NCBI GenBank assembly: GCA_965279065.1
Contig: OZ257134.1
Location: forward strand, 3,968,001 to 4,032,000
Direction: 5' to 3'
Source: JAKAXS01 sp965279065
Lineage (GTDB): Bacteria; Pseudomonadota; Alphaproteobacteria; Rhizobiales; Hyphomicrobiaceae
DNA: 64,000 nucleotides
Shown: piece after piece, positions 24,211 to 32,952 of the stretch
Numbering within the stretch: position 1 is the stretch's first letter
How the letters are laid out: each line of letters starts with the position of its first letter
Program-made: the position numbers and the translations under genes
The notes under the pieces: model-generated
What the model was told of the DNA's origin: nothing
The model's database searches: none
Seen by the model: only the letters and a program-made list of their open reading frames with translations

Positions 24211-24349
24211 TCGGTGCGAAGTTAAGGGCGCGAGGGCGTCGCGTCTGATTGAGATCGTTTCGGTGGGTGGTGCTGCGCCAAAGGGCAACAGGCGCATCTC
24301 CGCGGATCGCAACGGTGCGTAGTTCAGCTTTACAAGTGCGGGGGTAGCA

Positions 24350-25870
24350 ATGCAGACGATTGAGACGGCGGACGTATCCGCTTCGACAAGCGGCACGGAA
24401 ACACGGCGCGCGGTCGCGCCAACCAATCCAGCTTCGAGCAAAGGACATAAGGCACGCGCCATGCTGCGCGCGCGTCTTGGCGACGAAACGTTCACCAGCT
24501 GGTTCAATGCACTGGAGTTCGACGACTTCGACGGCAAGACGGTGAAGGCATCCGTTCCTGTCAAGTTCCTGCGCAATTGGATCCAGTCGCACTACCTTGA
24601 CGACCTCCTCCAGTGCGCTCAGGCGGAATTCACCGGCGCCGAGCGCGTCGAAGTCCTTGTTCGCACGCCTGGCGGTGTCTCCGCCCGGCCCACCCCGGCA
24701 GCCAAGGCACCCTCGCCCGGCGGCGATCTCCCCCGTCCCTTCGGTATGGACAGTGTCGGCTCGGCACAGCCCGTCGTCCGGCCGCTGCCGGTCGCCATCG
24801 GCCGCACGCACGTGGCCGGCTTCGAAGGCTCGCCGCTCGACCCGCGGTATACGTTCGATAGCTTCGTTGTCGGTGCCGCCAATCGCATGGCGCACGCCGG
24901 TGCCACCCAGGTGGCCGAAACGGTCCTGAACGACACGCCAGGCTTCAATCCGCTGTACATTCACTCGCAGGTCGGCCTCGGCAAGACGCACTTGCTGCAC
25001 GCCATCGCCTGGGAAGTGCGCCGTCGCGCCCCGCAAGCCCAGGTGCTCTATCTTACGGCCGAATGCTTCCGCTACCGCTTCGTCGAAGCCCTGCGCTCGT
25101 CCGATCCCCTGTCATTCAAGGAGAAGTTTCGCTCCATCAATGTGCTGCTGATCGATGACCTCGAATTCATGCAGGGCGAGAAGACCGAGCAGGAATTCGA
25201 TCACATCATCAACGCCCTGCTCGATGGTGGGCGCCACGTCGTCGTGGCCTCCGCCCGCGCGCCGGGACAGATCGAGCGCCTGAACGAGCGTATGCGCTCG
25301 CGTCTGCAGCGTGGTCTGGTGACGGAAATCAACACCTTCGATCACGAACTGCGCCTCAAGGTGCTGGAGCAGCGCGTCGCCGAGAAGCGCGCCAACGACC
25401 CCTCGTTCGAGGTCCCGCGCGAGGTCGTCGACCTGCTGGCCGACAAGCTCACCGAGTCCGGCCGCGAGCTGGAAGGCGCCGTGACCCGCCTGTACGCCAC
25501 GTGGCAGTACATGCGTACGCCGCTGAAGCTCGACATCGCCGAAACGGTCATCCGCGATCTCGTGCAGGGCGTCGAGCCGCGCCGCATCAAGATCGAGGAC
25601 ATCCTGCGCATCGTATCCCGCCACTTTGGCGTATCGAAGGGCGACCTGCTCTCGCAGCGCCGCCACCGCTCGGTCGTCTGGCCACGCCAGATCGGCATGT
25701 ATCTCGCCAAGCAGTTGACCGCCCGGTCCCTGCCTGAGATCGGCCGCCGCTTTGGCAATCGCGACCACACCACGGTGCTTCACGCAATCCGCAAGATCGA
25801 TAACGAACTGACGGGCAATACGCGTTTGCGCGAAGAGCTGGAAGAGCTGAAGAAGCTGCTCAGCCACTAG
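24350..25870 (+). CDS. dnaA: Chromosomal replication initiator DnaA
   Basis: ATP-dependent origin-binding initiator, 506 residues. Domain I covers roughly residues 35-100 after an unusually long N-terminal leader, and domain II is a short Pro-rich linker. AAA+ domain III has Walker A (V-G-L-G-K-T-H-L near 208-216, with S-Q in place of the usual Gly pair, a form I know from other alphaproteobacteria) and Walker B V-L-L-I-D-D-L-E near 264. Domain IV ends with the DnaA-box reader G-N-R-D-H-T-T-V-L-H-A. It is followed by its own terminator, then dnaN. Confidence 0.97.
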   Translation: MQTIETADVSASTSGTETRRAVAPTNPASSKGHKARAMLRARLGDETFTSWFNALEFDDFDGKTVKASVPVKFLRNWIQSHYLDDLLQCAQAEFTGAERVEVLVRTPGGVSARPTPAAKAPSPGGDLPRPFGMDSVGSAQPVVRPLPVAIGRTHVAGFEGSPLDPRYTFDSFVVGAANRMAHAGATQVAETVLNDTPGFNPLYIHSQVGLGKTHLLHAIAWEVRRRAPQAQVLYLTAECFRYRFVEALRSSDPLSFKEKFRSINVLLIDDLEFMQGEKTEQEFDHIINALLDGGRHVVVASARAPGQIERLNERMRSRLQRGLVTEINTFDHELRLKVLEQRVAEKRANDPSFEVPREVVDLLADKLTESGRELEGAVTRLYATWQYMRTPLKLDIAETVIRDLVQGVEPRRIKIEDILRIVSRHFGVSKGDLLSQRRHRSVVWPRQIGMYLAKQLTARSLPEIGRRFGNRDHTTVLHAIRKIDNELTGNTRLREELEELKKLLSH

Positions 25871-26265
25871 AAACGGAGAAGTTCAGGCCCTGACAGGGCG
25901 CTGGAGGAACAAGCAGGGTTCAGAAAAGTGGCGCCGCCGCAGGTGGCGCCGACGTTGGCGAGCAGATCGCGTCGTGGGCGACGAGGCGGTCTGTTAGCGG
26001 GGAGGGAGCGGCATCACCACGATGCCGCTCCTGTTTTGTTGAAGAGGGCCCGTTTGGGCCCCATAAAAGTGCTTTACCGGCCACGGCGGCCCTTGAAATA
26101 CAATGCCGTATCGGGTCAAGTTGCGCGTCCTTCGCGAATCCCCTTGATCTCCCACAAGGTCCGGTCTGGTTAGGCTTCGCAAGTGAGGCCCGGCATGGTG
26201 TCCCCAAACGGATGCCGGCTGAAAGCAACAAACGAACGCCCTGCATTTAGGGAACCGAGGCAATC
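25871..26265. other. dnaA-dnaN intergenic region
   Basis: 395 bases without a gene. It holds the dnaA terminator (26005-26036) and a second short hairpin GGGCCC-GTTT-GGGCCC (26046-26061). The remainder must contain the dnaN promoter; no confident -35/-10 pair was found. Confidence 0.6.
26005..26036 (+). terminator. Rho-independent terminator of dnaA
   Basis: Perfect 11-bp stem GGAGCGGCATC / GATGCCGCTCC with loop ACCAC, followed by tgttttgtt. Confidence 0.9.
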
Positions 26266-27384
26266 ATGCGGCTTGTGATCGAACGCGGCGAACTTTTGAG
26301 GGCGCTCGGCCATGTGACGAGCGTCGTCGAACGCCGCACCACCATTCCGATCCTGTCGAACGTGCTGTTGCGCGCCGGCAATGGCAAGCTGTCGCTCAAG
26401 GCGACCGATCTCGAGCGCGAAGTGATCGAAGACGTCGCGGCAAACGTTTCGACGCCCGGTGCCGTGACGGTGCCCGCCCACATGCTGCACGACATCGTGC
26501 GCAAGCTTCCCGACGGCGCCGAGATCGAGATCAAGCGCGACCCCGAGAAGGAGCGCCTCACCATCACCGCCGGCCAGTCGCGCTTCGCGCTGCAGACGCT
26601 CGGCCCCGAGGATTTCCCCGACATCGCCGCCGGCGATCTCGCACATTCGTTCGAACTTGGCGCCAGCGAGCTGAAGCGCCTCATCGAAAAGACGCGCTTC
26701 GCCATCTCCACGGAAGAGACGCGCTACTATCTCAACGGCATCTTCCTGCACGTCGCTGAAACCGGTGGCGCGCGTACGCTGCGCGCCGTCGCCACCGATG
26801 GGCACCGCCTCGCTCAGGTGGAACTGCCGCGGCCCGATGGCGCCGACGGCATGCCGGGCGTCATCGTCCCGCGCAAGACGGTGCACGAGCTGCACCGGCT
26901 CATCGAGGCCAGCTCCGCGCCGGTCAAGGTCGGCGTCAGCCCCTCCAAGGTGCGTTTCGAGATCGGCACCGTCACGCTGACGTCGAAACTGATCGATGGC
27001 ACGTTCCCCGACTACGGTCGCGTCATCCCGCAGGGCAACGACAAGGAGCTGAAGGTCTCCAATGCCGACTTCATCGGCGCCGTCGATCGCGTCTCGACGA
27101 TTGCCAGCGAGCGCGGCCGTGCCGTGAAGCTCAACATCACCGGCGACAAGCTCGTGCTGTCGGTGAACAATCCGGAAGGCGGCAGCGCCACGGAAGAGAT
27201 CGGCGTAGGCTATGCTGCCTCGCCCCTTGAGATCGGTTTCAACGCCCGCTACCTGCTGGACATCGCCGGCCAGCTCGAAGGCGAGGAAGCCCGCTTCCTG
27301 CTCGCGGACCCCGGCTCCCCCACCATGATCCGCGACGGCGGCGACGAAACCGCCCTCTACGTCCTCATGCCGATGCGCGTTTAG
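26266..27384 (+). CDS. dnaN: DNA polymerase III beta sliding clamp
   Basis: A 372-residue ring-forming processivity clamp with three repeated clamp domains. It opens with the family start M-R-L-V-I-E-R-G-E-L-L-x-A-L then V-V-E-R-R-T-T-I-P-I-L-S-N-V-L-L, contains A-T-D-G-H-R-L-A near residue 180, and ends Y-V-L-M-P-M-R-V. It is followed by recF after 18 bases, so the two are probably cotranscribed. Confidence 0.98.
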   Translation: MRLVIERGELLRALGHVTSVVERRTTIPILSNVLLRAGNGKLSLKATDLEREVIEDVAANVSTPGAVTVPAHMLHDIVRKLPDGAEIEIKRDPEKERLTITAGQSRFALQTLGPEDFPDIAAGDLAHSFELGASELKRLIEKTRFAISTEETRYYLNGIFLHVAETGGARTLRAVATDGHRLAQVELPRPDGADGMPGVIVPRKTVHELHRLIEASSAPVKVGVSPSKVRFEIGTVTLTSKLIDGTFPDYGRVIPQGNDKELKVSNADFIGAVDRVSTIASERGRAVKLNITGDKLVLSVNNPEGGSATEEIGVGYAASPLEIGFNARYLLDIAGQLEGEEARFLLADPGSPTMIRDGGDETALYVLMPMRV

Positions 27385-27402
27385 CGCGCATCGTGATCTT
27401 GA

Positions 27403-28596
27403 ATGACTGAAGACGTGCACATTGCCGGCCGGAGCGAGCACGCGCGCCTCTGGGTCGAACGCATTGCCCTGACCGGGTTCCGCAACTACGCGACCGCGAA
27501 CATCACGCCGGGCCCCGAGCCGATCATCCTTATCGGCGCCAACGGCGCCGGCAAAACCAACTTGCTGGAAGCCGTGTCCTTGCTGGCGCCAGGCCAGGGA
27601 CTGCGCGGGGCGGCCTTCGCCGATCTCGCGCGCGCCGGATCAACCGGCTGGTCCGTCGCTGCAAAAGTCCACACCGCACTGGGCAGCATCGACATCGGCA
27701 CCGGCATACAGCCGGCACCCGGCGCATCCGAGCGCGCCGGCCGCATCGTCCGTGTCGACGGCGAGACCAGATCCGGTTCCGGCATCCTCGCCGACTACGT
27801 CGAGATGGTCTGGGTAACCCCCGCGATGGACGGCCTGTTCACCGGCCCGGCGTCGGAGCGGCGCCGCTTCCTCGATCGCCTGATCCTGTGCTTCGACCCC
27901 AGCTATCGCACCCGCGCCGGCCGCTTCGATCGCGCCATGGCCAGCCGCAACCGCCTGCTCGCCGACGGCGCCGGCGGCAACGCCCAGCTCGAAGGCTTCG
28001 AGATCGTCATGGCCGAGACGGGCGTCGCGATCGCCGCCGCCCGCGCCGAAGCCGTCGCCGCCATCGCCGCCGTGATCACCGCCCGCCGCGCGCGCGAACC
28101 GGATTCGCTGTTCCCCTGGAGCGCCATCGCGCTGGAGGGCGCGCTGGAACGGGACCTCGCCACCCGCCCCGCTGTCGACGTCGAGGACGCCTATCTGCGC
28201 GTCCTCCGCCAAACCCGCGACCGCGATCGCGCCGCCGGTCGCACGCTCGACGGCCCGCATCGCTCCGATCTCGTCGTCGGCCACGGCCCAAAAGCCATGC
28301 CCGCACGCCTCTGTTCCACGGGCGAGCAGAAGGCCCTGCTCCTCGGCCTCGTCCTGGCGCATGCCCAGCTCGTCGCCGAGCGCCGCGACGGCCTGGCCCC
28401 GATCCTGCTGCTCGACGAGATCAGCGCTCACCTCGACGAGGCCCGTCGCGCCGCCCTGTTCGCCGAAATCCTGTCGTTGGGGGCGCAAGCCTGGATGACG
28501 GGAACCGATGCCGGCTCGTTTGCCGCGCTGGCCGAGAAGGCACGATTTTTCGAGGTTGAGAACGGTGTTCTGCGTGATCTTGGCGTCGCATCCTGA
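27403..28596 (+). CDS. recF: DNA repair and recombination protein RecF
   Basis: SMC-like ATPase that helps load RecA at single-strand gaps. The 397-residue protein shows F-R-N-Y near residue 27, Walker A G-A-N-G-A-G-K-T-N near residue 46, a D-G-P-H-R-S-D motif near residue 284, the ABC signature region S-T-G-E-Q-K-A, and Walker B I-L-L-L-D-E-I-S-A-H-L-D. The start is the ATG 18 bases after dnaN. Confidence 0.96.
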   Translation: MTEDVHIAGRSEHARLWVERIALTGFRNYATANITPGPEPIILIGANGAGKTNLLEAVSLLAPGQGLRGAAFADLARAGSTGWSVAAKVHTALGSIDIGTGIQPAPGASERAGRIVRVDGETRSGSGILADYVEMVWVTPAMDGLFTGPASERRRFLDRLILCFDPSYRTRAGRFDRAMASRNRLLADGAGGNAQLEGFEIVMAETGVAIAAARAEAVAAIAAVITARRAREPDSLFPWSAIALEGALERDLATRPAVDVEDAYLRVLRQTRDRDRAAGRTLDGPHRSDLVVGHGPKAMPARLCSTGEQKALLLGLVLAHAQLVAERRDGLAPILLLDEISAHLDEARRAALFAEILSLGAQAWMTGTDAGSFAALAEKARFFEVENGVLRDLGVAS

Positions 28597-28698
28597 CGTC
28601 ATCGCCGGTGAATAAATAACGTATTGAAATAACGACAGAAAATACAACATCCCGGCGTCAGGTGTCTAAGCGATTTCCGTGCGTTCCGAGAACGACCG

Positions 28699-28707
28699 TG
28701 GTATAAG
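28699..28707 (+). promoter_or_regulatory. Extended -10 promoter candidate for gyrB
   Basis: TGG-TATAAG forms an extended -10 element 55 bases before the gyrB ATG. No good -35 is seen at 16-19 bases. Confidence 0.4.
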
Positions 28708-28761
28708 AAACCAACACGCCGACACGACCTCCCGCTACAGGTTTTTGACAGGTTTTTTTGC

Positions 28762-31200
28762 ATGACCGCTAAGGCTGCGAAGTCACTCCCGGCCGCCGAG
28801 GATTACGGCGCCGATTCCATCAAAATGCTGAAGGGCCTCGACGCGGTGCGCAAGCGGCCGGGCATGTACATCGGCGACACCGACGACGGCTCGGGCCTGC
28901 ACCACATGATCTACGAAGTCGTCGACAATGCCATCGACGAGGTGCTCGCCGGACACGCCAATGCCTGCGACGTGACGCTGAACAACGACGGCTCCGTCAC
29001 CGTGCGCGACGACGGCCGCGGCATTCCCACCGGCATCAAGAAGGATGACGACCAGGATCCCAAGCGTTCGGCCACCGAGATCGTCTTCACCGAGCTGCAC
29101 GCCGGCGGCAAGTTCGACCAGAATTCATACAAGGTGTCCGGCGGCCTTCACGGCGTCGGCGTCTCCGTCGTCAACGCGCTGTCCACGTGGTTGCGCTGTC
29201 GCGTCTGGCGTGACGGCAAGGAACACTTCATCGAGTTCCACGACGGCGTTCCCGTCGCGCCGCTGAAGGTCGTCGGCGACGGCAAGGGCGGCCGCGGCAC
29301 CGAAGTCAGCTTTCTGCCGAGCCCCAACACCTTCACGCACATCGAGTTCGACTACGCCACGCTGGAGCATCGCCTGCGCGAACTCGCATTTCTGAACTCG
29401 GGCGCCAAGATCGTGCTGACGGACGCGCGTCACGCCGACATCAAGCGCGAGGAGTTGCTGTACGAGGGCGGCACGTCCGCGTTCGTGCGATATCTCGACC
29501 GCTCCAAGCAGCCGCTCGTTCCCGAGCCGATCATGATCCGCACCGACAAGGACGGCATCACCGTCGAGGTCGCCTTGTGGTGGAACGACAGCTATCACGA
29601 GAACGTGCTCTGTTTCACCAACAACATTCCGCAGCGTGACGGCGGCACGCATTTGGCTGGCTTCCGTGGCGCGCTGACACGCGTCGTCAACAAGTACGCG
29701 GAAGAGAGCGGTATCGCCAAGAAAGAGAAGGTGACGCTGACCGGCGACGACTCGCGCGAGGGCCTCACCTGCGTGCTCTCCGTCAAAGTACCGGATCCGA
29801 AGTTCTCCAGCCAGACGAAGGACAAGCTCGTTTCGTCCGAGGTCAAACCGGTGGTCGAGACCATCGTCGGCGAAAGCCTGTCCCGCTGGTTCGAGGAGCA
29901 TCCCAAGGAAGCCAAGACCATCGTCGGCAAGGTCGCCGAAGCCGCCGCCGCCCGCGAAGCCGCCCGCAAGGCGCGTGAGTTGACCCGCCGCAAGGGTGCG
30001 CTCGACGGCTTGAGCCTGCCCGGCGGCCTCGCGGAATGCCAGGATCGCAACCCGGCCAACACCGAACTCTTCATCGTCGAAGGTGACTCGGCCGGCGGCT
30101 CCGCCAAGCAGGGCCGCAAGCGCGAGTATCAGGCGGTGCTGCCGCTGCGCGGCAAGATCCTCAACGTCGAGCGCGCCCGCTTCGATCGCATGCTCGGCTC
30201 CGAGCAGGTGACCAACATCATCGGCGCGCTGGGCACCGGCATCGGCCGCGAGGAGTTCAAGCTCGAAAAGCTGCGCTACCACAAGATCATCATCATGACC
30301 GACGCCGACGTCGACGGCGCTCACATCCGCACGCTGCTGCTGACGTTCTTCTATCGCCAGATGCCGGATCTCGTGGAGAAGGGCCACCTCTACATCGCGC
30401 AGCCGCCGCTCTACAAGGTAGCGCGCGGCAAGTCCGAGACGTATCTGAAGGATCAGCGCGCGCTGGAGGACTATCTCATCACCGCCGGCCTCGAGGACGC
30501 CGTCCTCGTCACCGGCGAGGGCGAGCGCGCCGGCCAGGACTTGCGGCAGGTGGTCGACACCGCGCGCGCCATCGTCAGCCTCGTCGACGGCCTGCACTCG
30601 CGCTACGACCGCAAGCTGATGGAACAGGCCTCCATCGCCGGCGCCTTCAATCCGGAAGCCACCGCCGGCGACGGCGCAGCCATCGCCGCCAAGATCGCCA
30701 GGCGCCTCGACCTGCAGGCGGAAGAAACCGAAACCGGCTGGCAGGGCGAGTACGATAGCAATGAAGGCTACCTCCTGCGTCGCGTCGTGCGCGGCGTGAC
30801 GGAGGTTCATGCCATCGACAAGGCGCTGCTGTCTTCGCTCGACGCCAAGCGCCTGCACGAACGCCAGGCCGCCCTGACCGAGGTCTACGGCACGCCGCCC
30901 AAGCTGCGACGCAAGGGCGAAACGGTCGACATCTACGGTCCGCGCATGCTGCTCGACACCATCTACGAGACCGGCAAGAAGGGCCTGTCGCTGCAGCGCT
31001 ACAAGGGTCTGGGCGAGATGAACCCCGAACAGCTTTGGGAGACGACGCTCGACAAGGAAGTCCGCACCCTTCTGCAGGTGAAGATGGGCGACCTCGGCGA
31101 GGCCGACGAGATCTTCTCCAAGCTGATGGGCGACGTCGTCGAGCCCCGCCGCGAATTCATCCAGGAAAACGCCTTGGAAGTTGCGAACTTGGACGTCTGA
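28762..31200 (+). CDS. gyrB: DNA gyrase subunit B
   Basis: ATPase subunit of the type II topoisomerase that introduces negative supercoils. The 812-residue protein has the GHKL ATPase domain (D-N-A-I-D-E near residue 55, G-R-G-I-P near residue 88, G-G-L-H-G-V-G near residue 128), the TOPRIM E-G-D-S-A-G-G-S-A-K-Q-G-R near residue 440 with D-A-D-V-D-G near residue 515, and the tail Q-R-Y-K-G-L-G-E-M-N near residue 745. It closes the conserved dnaA-dnaN-recF-gyrB order. Confidence 0.98.
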   Translation: MTAKAAKSLPAAEDYGADSIKMLKGLDAVRKRPGMYIGDTDDGSGLHHMIYEVVDNAIDEVLAGHANACDVTLNNDGSVTVRDDGRGIPTGIKKDDDQDPKRSATEIVFTELHAGGKFDQNSYKVSGGLHGVGVSVVNALSTWLRCRVWRDGKEHFIEFHDGVPVAPLKVVGDGKGGRGTEVSFLPSPNTFTHIEFDYATLEHRLRELAFLNSGAKIVLTDARHADIKREELLYEGGTSAFVRYLDRSKQPLVPEPIMIRTDKDGITVEVALWWNDSYHENVLCFTNNIPQRDGGTHLAGFRGALTRVVNKYAEESGIAKKEKVTLTGDDSREGLTCVLSVKVPDPKFSSQTKDKLVSSEVKPVVETIVGESLSRWFEEHPKEAKTIVGKVAEAAAAREAARKARELTRRKGALDGLSLPGGLAECQDRNPANTELFIVEGDSAGGSAKQGRKREYQAVLPLRGKILNVERARFDRMLGSEQVTNIIGALGTGIGREEFKLEKLRYHKIIIMTDADVDGAHIRTLLLTFFYRQMPDLVEKGHLYIAQPPLYKVARGKSETYLKDQRALEDYLITAGLEDAVLVTGEGERAGQDLRQVVDTARAIVSLVDGLHSRYDRKLMEQASIAGAFNPEATAGDGAAIAAKIARRLDLQAEETETGWQGEYDSNEGYLLRRVVRGVTEVHAIDKALLSSLDAKRLHERQAALTEVYGTPPKLRRKGETVDIYGPRMLLDTIYETGKKGLSLQRYKGLGEMNPEQLWETTLDKEVRTLLQVKMGDLGEADEIFSKLMGDVVEPRREFIQENALEVANLDV

Positions 31201-31240
31201 TGTCCGGTGCAATTCGAATTTGGCGCACTGCGCCACGTCT

Positions 31241-31330
31241 CCCTCTCCGCGCGCGCGGGGAGAGCGTCGGGGTGAGGGGCAGGGTCTGGCGCTACGGCGA
31301 GTTTCTGCCCCTCACCCTAACTCTTTCCCC
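31241..31330. repeat. REP-like intergenic palindrome
   Basis: A perfect 12-bp inverted repeat GGTGAGGGGCAG (31271-31282) / CTGCCCCTCACC (31305-31316) flanked by CTCTCC/GGAGAG arms and a final ctctttcccc. I know this CCTCACC/GGTGAGG palindrome type as frequent in rhizobial intergenic DNA. It fills most of the gyrB-DCC gap. Confidence 0.7.
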
Positions 31331-31356
31331 ATGAAGGATGAGGAGAGGGAACAGGC

Positions 31357-31719
31357 ATGCGGCCAACCGGCGATTATCTCCTCTACGACGGCGAGTGCCC
31401 TATCTGTGCCGGCTTCGTGACGTTCGCCGAGTTCCGTCGCCGCCATCCCGACCTCAAGCTGATCGACGCGCGCCACGAGCCTGACCTCGTCGCCGAGCTG
31501 CGCCGCGACGGCTACGAGATCAACGACGGCATGGTTCTGGTGGTGGATGGCACGCTCTATTACGGCGCGGCGGCCTCGGCGAAGCTTGCGTCCTACCGCT
31601 CGGACCTGCCACCCGCAAAGCGCGCCGCCATGGCCGCCATCGGCGCCTCGCCCTATCCTCTCCTGCGCGGCCTGCGCAACGCCCTGCTGCGCCTGCGCGG
31701 AAGATCGTTGATATCGTAG
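31357..31719 (+). CDS. DCC-family (DUF393) thiol-disulfide protein
   Basis: A 120-residue protein with the family signature Y-D-G-E-C-P-I-C near residues 10-17, a C-x-x-C redox pair in a thioredoxin-like fold, and G-M-V-L-V-V-D-G near residue 63. Members are predicted thiol-disulfide oxidoreductases with poorly known substrates. A basic C-terminus (L-R-x-L-R-x-x-L-L-R-L-R-G-R) is present. The gene stands alone after the REP element. Confidence 0.85.
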   Translation: MRPTGDYLLYDGECPICAGFVTFAEFRRRHPDLKLIDARHEPDLVAELRRDGYEINDGMVLVVDGTLYYGAAASAKLASYRSDLPPAKRAAMAAIGASPYPLLRGLRNALLRLRGRSLIS

Positions 31720-31731
31720 GCGACGATAGAC

Positions 31732-32214
31732 TCAGTCGATCCGCGTCGCCGTTCCTTCGATGACTGGGCCGCTCCCCGTCAGGTCGCGATTGATGCGGCC
31801 GGCAGAGTTCGTTTGATATCCGCTCTTGTCCAAGTGCCGTTTCAACAGCGCCAGGTTCTTCAGGTTGGCGCGGAAGGCGACGTCGAAGGCATCGCCAGCG
31901 AGCGGGATGAGGCCGACCACGCCGTCGATCGCCGTATTGCCCACCATCCGCATCAGCGTGAACCTCGATACCCCCAGGTTCTTGGCTTCCCAGATGATGT
32001 AGCTGGAAATCGCCGTCGTCACGAGGTCGCCCAGCACCGGCACGAGGCCGATGAACCCGTCGAGCCCCATGCGCACGTTGGTGCCGGGAATGACGAACGC
32101 GCTGTCCATGAGCTTGGCCAGCGCCTCGACGCGCATGACGGCCGCGTCGACCTCGGCAGGCGACATGCTGCTCAGCCGGGCGTTGGACTTGGTCGCGGTA
32201 AAGATACTGGCCAC
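31732..32214 (-). CDS. DUF4112 family membrane protein
   Basis: A 160-residue protein whose middle matches DUF4112: L-M-D-S-A-F-V-I-P-G-T, then G-L-D-G-F-I-G-L-V-P-V-L-G-D and a second, similar copy I-D-G-V-V-G-L-I-P-L-A-G-D-A-F-D-V, giving two hydrophobic hairpins. Function is unknown; the family is widespread. It converges on the DCC gene, with stops 12 bases apart. Confidence 0.88.
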   Translation of the reverse strand: MASIFTATKSNARLSSMSPAEVDAAVMRVEALAKLMDSAFVIPGTNVRMGLDGFIGLVPVLGDLVTTAISSYIIWEAKNLGVSRFTLMRMVGNTAIDGVVGLIPLAGDAFDVAFRANLKNLALLKRHLDKSGYQTNSAGRINRDLTGSGPVIEGTATRID

Positions 32215-32361
32215 GTGGCCCTCCTAGCTCATGACGGCGGGCATATCGTATGTGCCGGCCCGCTCTTCAATAGGACGCAGACGGCGGCGAACGGTTCCGC
32301 TGGACGGTGGCAAAGCGAATGCTAACGTGGCCCCGGGATCCAGAAACGCGAGGAGGCTTTC

Positions 32362-32649
32362 GTGCTGCGCTTGTTTCTCTCGACCGGCAACATTTTCCTG
32401 TCGCTCGTCCTCGGAGCGCTGATGCTGGCAGTGGTCGGCTACAACTCGCCCGAAACGCTGTCGGAAATGCTGAGCTGGGCCCGCAACCTCAAGGGTTGGA
32501 TCACCTCGACCGGCCTCGAGCCCAAGTACAACATCTGGCTCGAACTTCTGCTCGAGGAGCGACAGCTGCTGTTCATGTTTTTCACCATCATCGCCCGCAT
32601 CCTGCTCTTCGCCATCACAGCACCGTTCGCAGGCATGTTCCGGGGATGA
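32362..32649 (+). CDS. Small two-helix membrane protein
   Basis: A 95-residue protein with hydrophobic segments at about residues 5-27 and 70-90 and a polar loop between them. The start is GTG, supported by a perfect aggagg five bases upstream. I recognise no family. Confidence 0.72.
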   Translation: MLRLFLSTGNIFLSLVLGALMLAVVGYNSPETLSEMLSWARNLKGWITSTGLEPKYNIWLELLLEERQLLFMFFTIIARILLFAITAPFAGMFRG

Positions 32650-32667
32650 AGTAGACGAGATTGAAGC

Positions 32668-32937
32668 ATGCCGCGTGTCGACGAATTGAAGTGTGACGCA
32701 AAATCAGTCGAATACGATTTCAACAATCGATTTGGGACTCTACGAATGAGGCACGGCCATTGCTGCGACATGGATGGCTGCATCCGCTTTTTCGAGCGGA
32801 TAGACCCTCAGGTTAAGTCGATTTTGACCTTCTCAGGTGAAGCAGTGGACACCGGATACGTCCGCGTCGAGAGCGAATGGTTCGTCCGACCATCGGGGCG
32901 CTCAGATGTTCAGCCCTGGAATTCAAGACGCGGTTGA
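32668..32937 (+). CDS. Hypothetical 89-residue protein
   Basis: A small soluble protein with a central H-C-C-x-M-D-G-C cluster that could bind a metal. There is no clear ribosome site before the ATG. It follows the small membrane gene by 18 bases and ends 15 bases before the convergent ecm stop. Lower GC than its neighbours. May be spurious. Confidence 0.4.
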   Translation: MPRVDELKCDAKSVEYDFNNRFGTLRMRHGHCCDMDGCIRFFERIDPQVKSILTFSGEAVDTGYVRVESEWFVRPSGRSDVQPWNSRRG

Positions 32938-32952
32938 TTACAACTCAATCGC

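Noticed and set aside
29125..31236. 703-residue open frame antisense to gyrB
   Set aside because: Shadow of the high-GC coding frame of gyrB; no motifs, no ribosome site, and gyrB is unmistakable.
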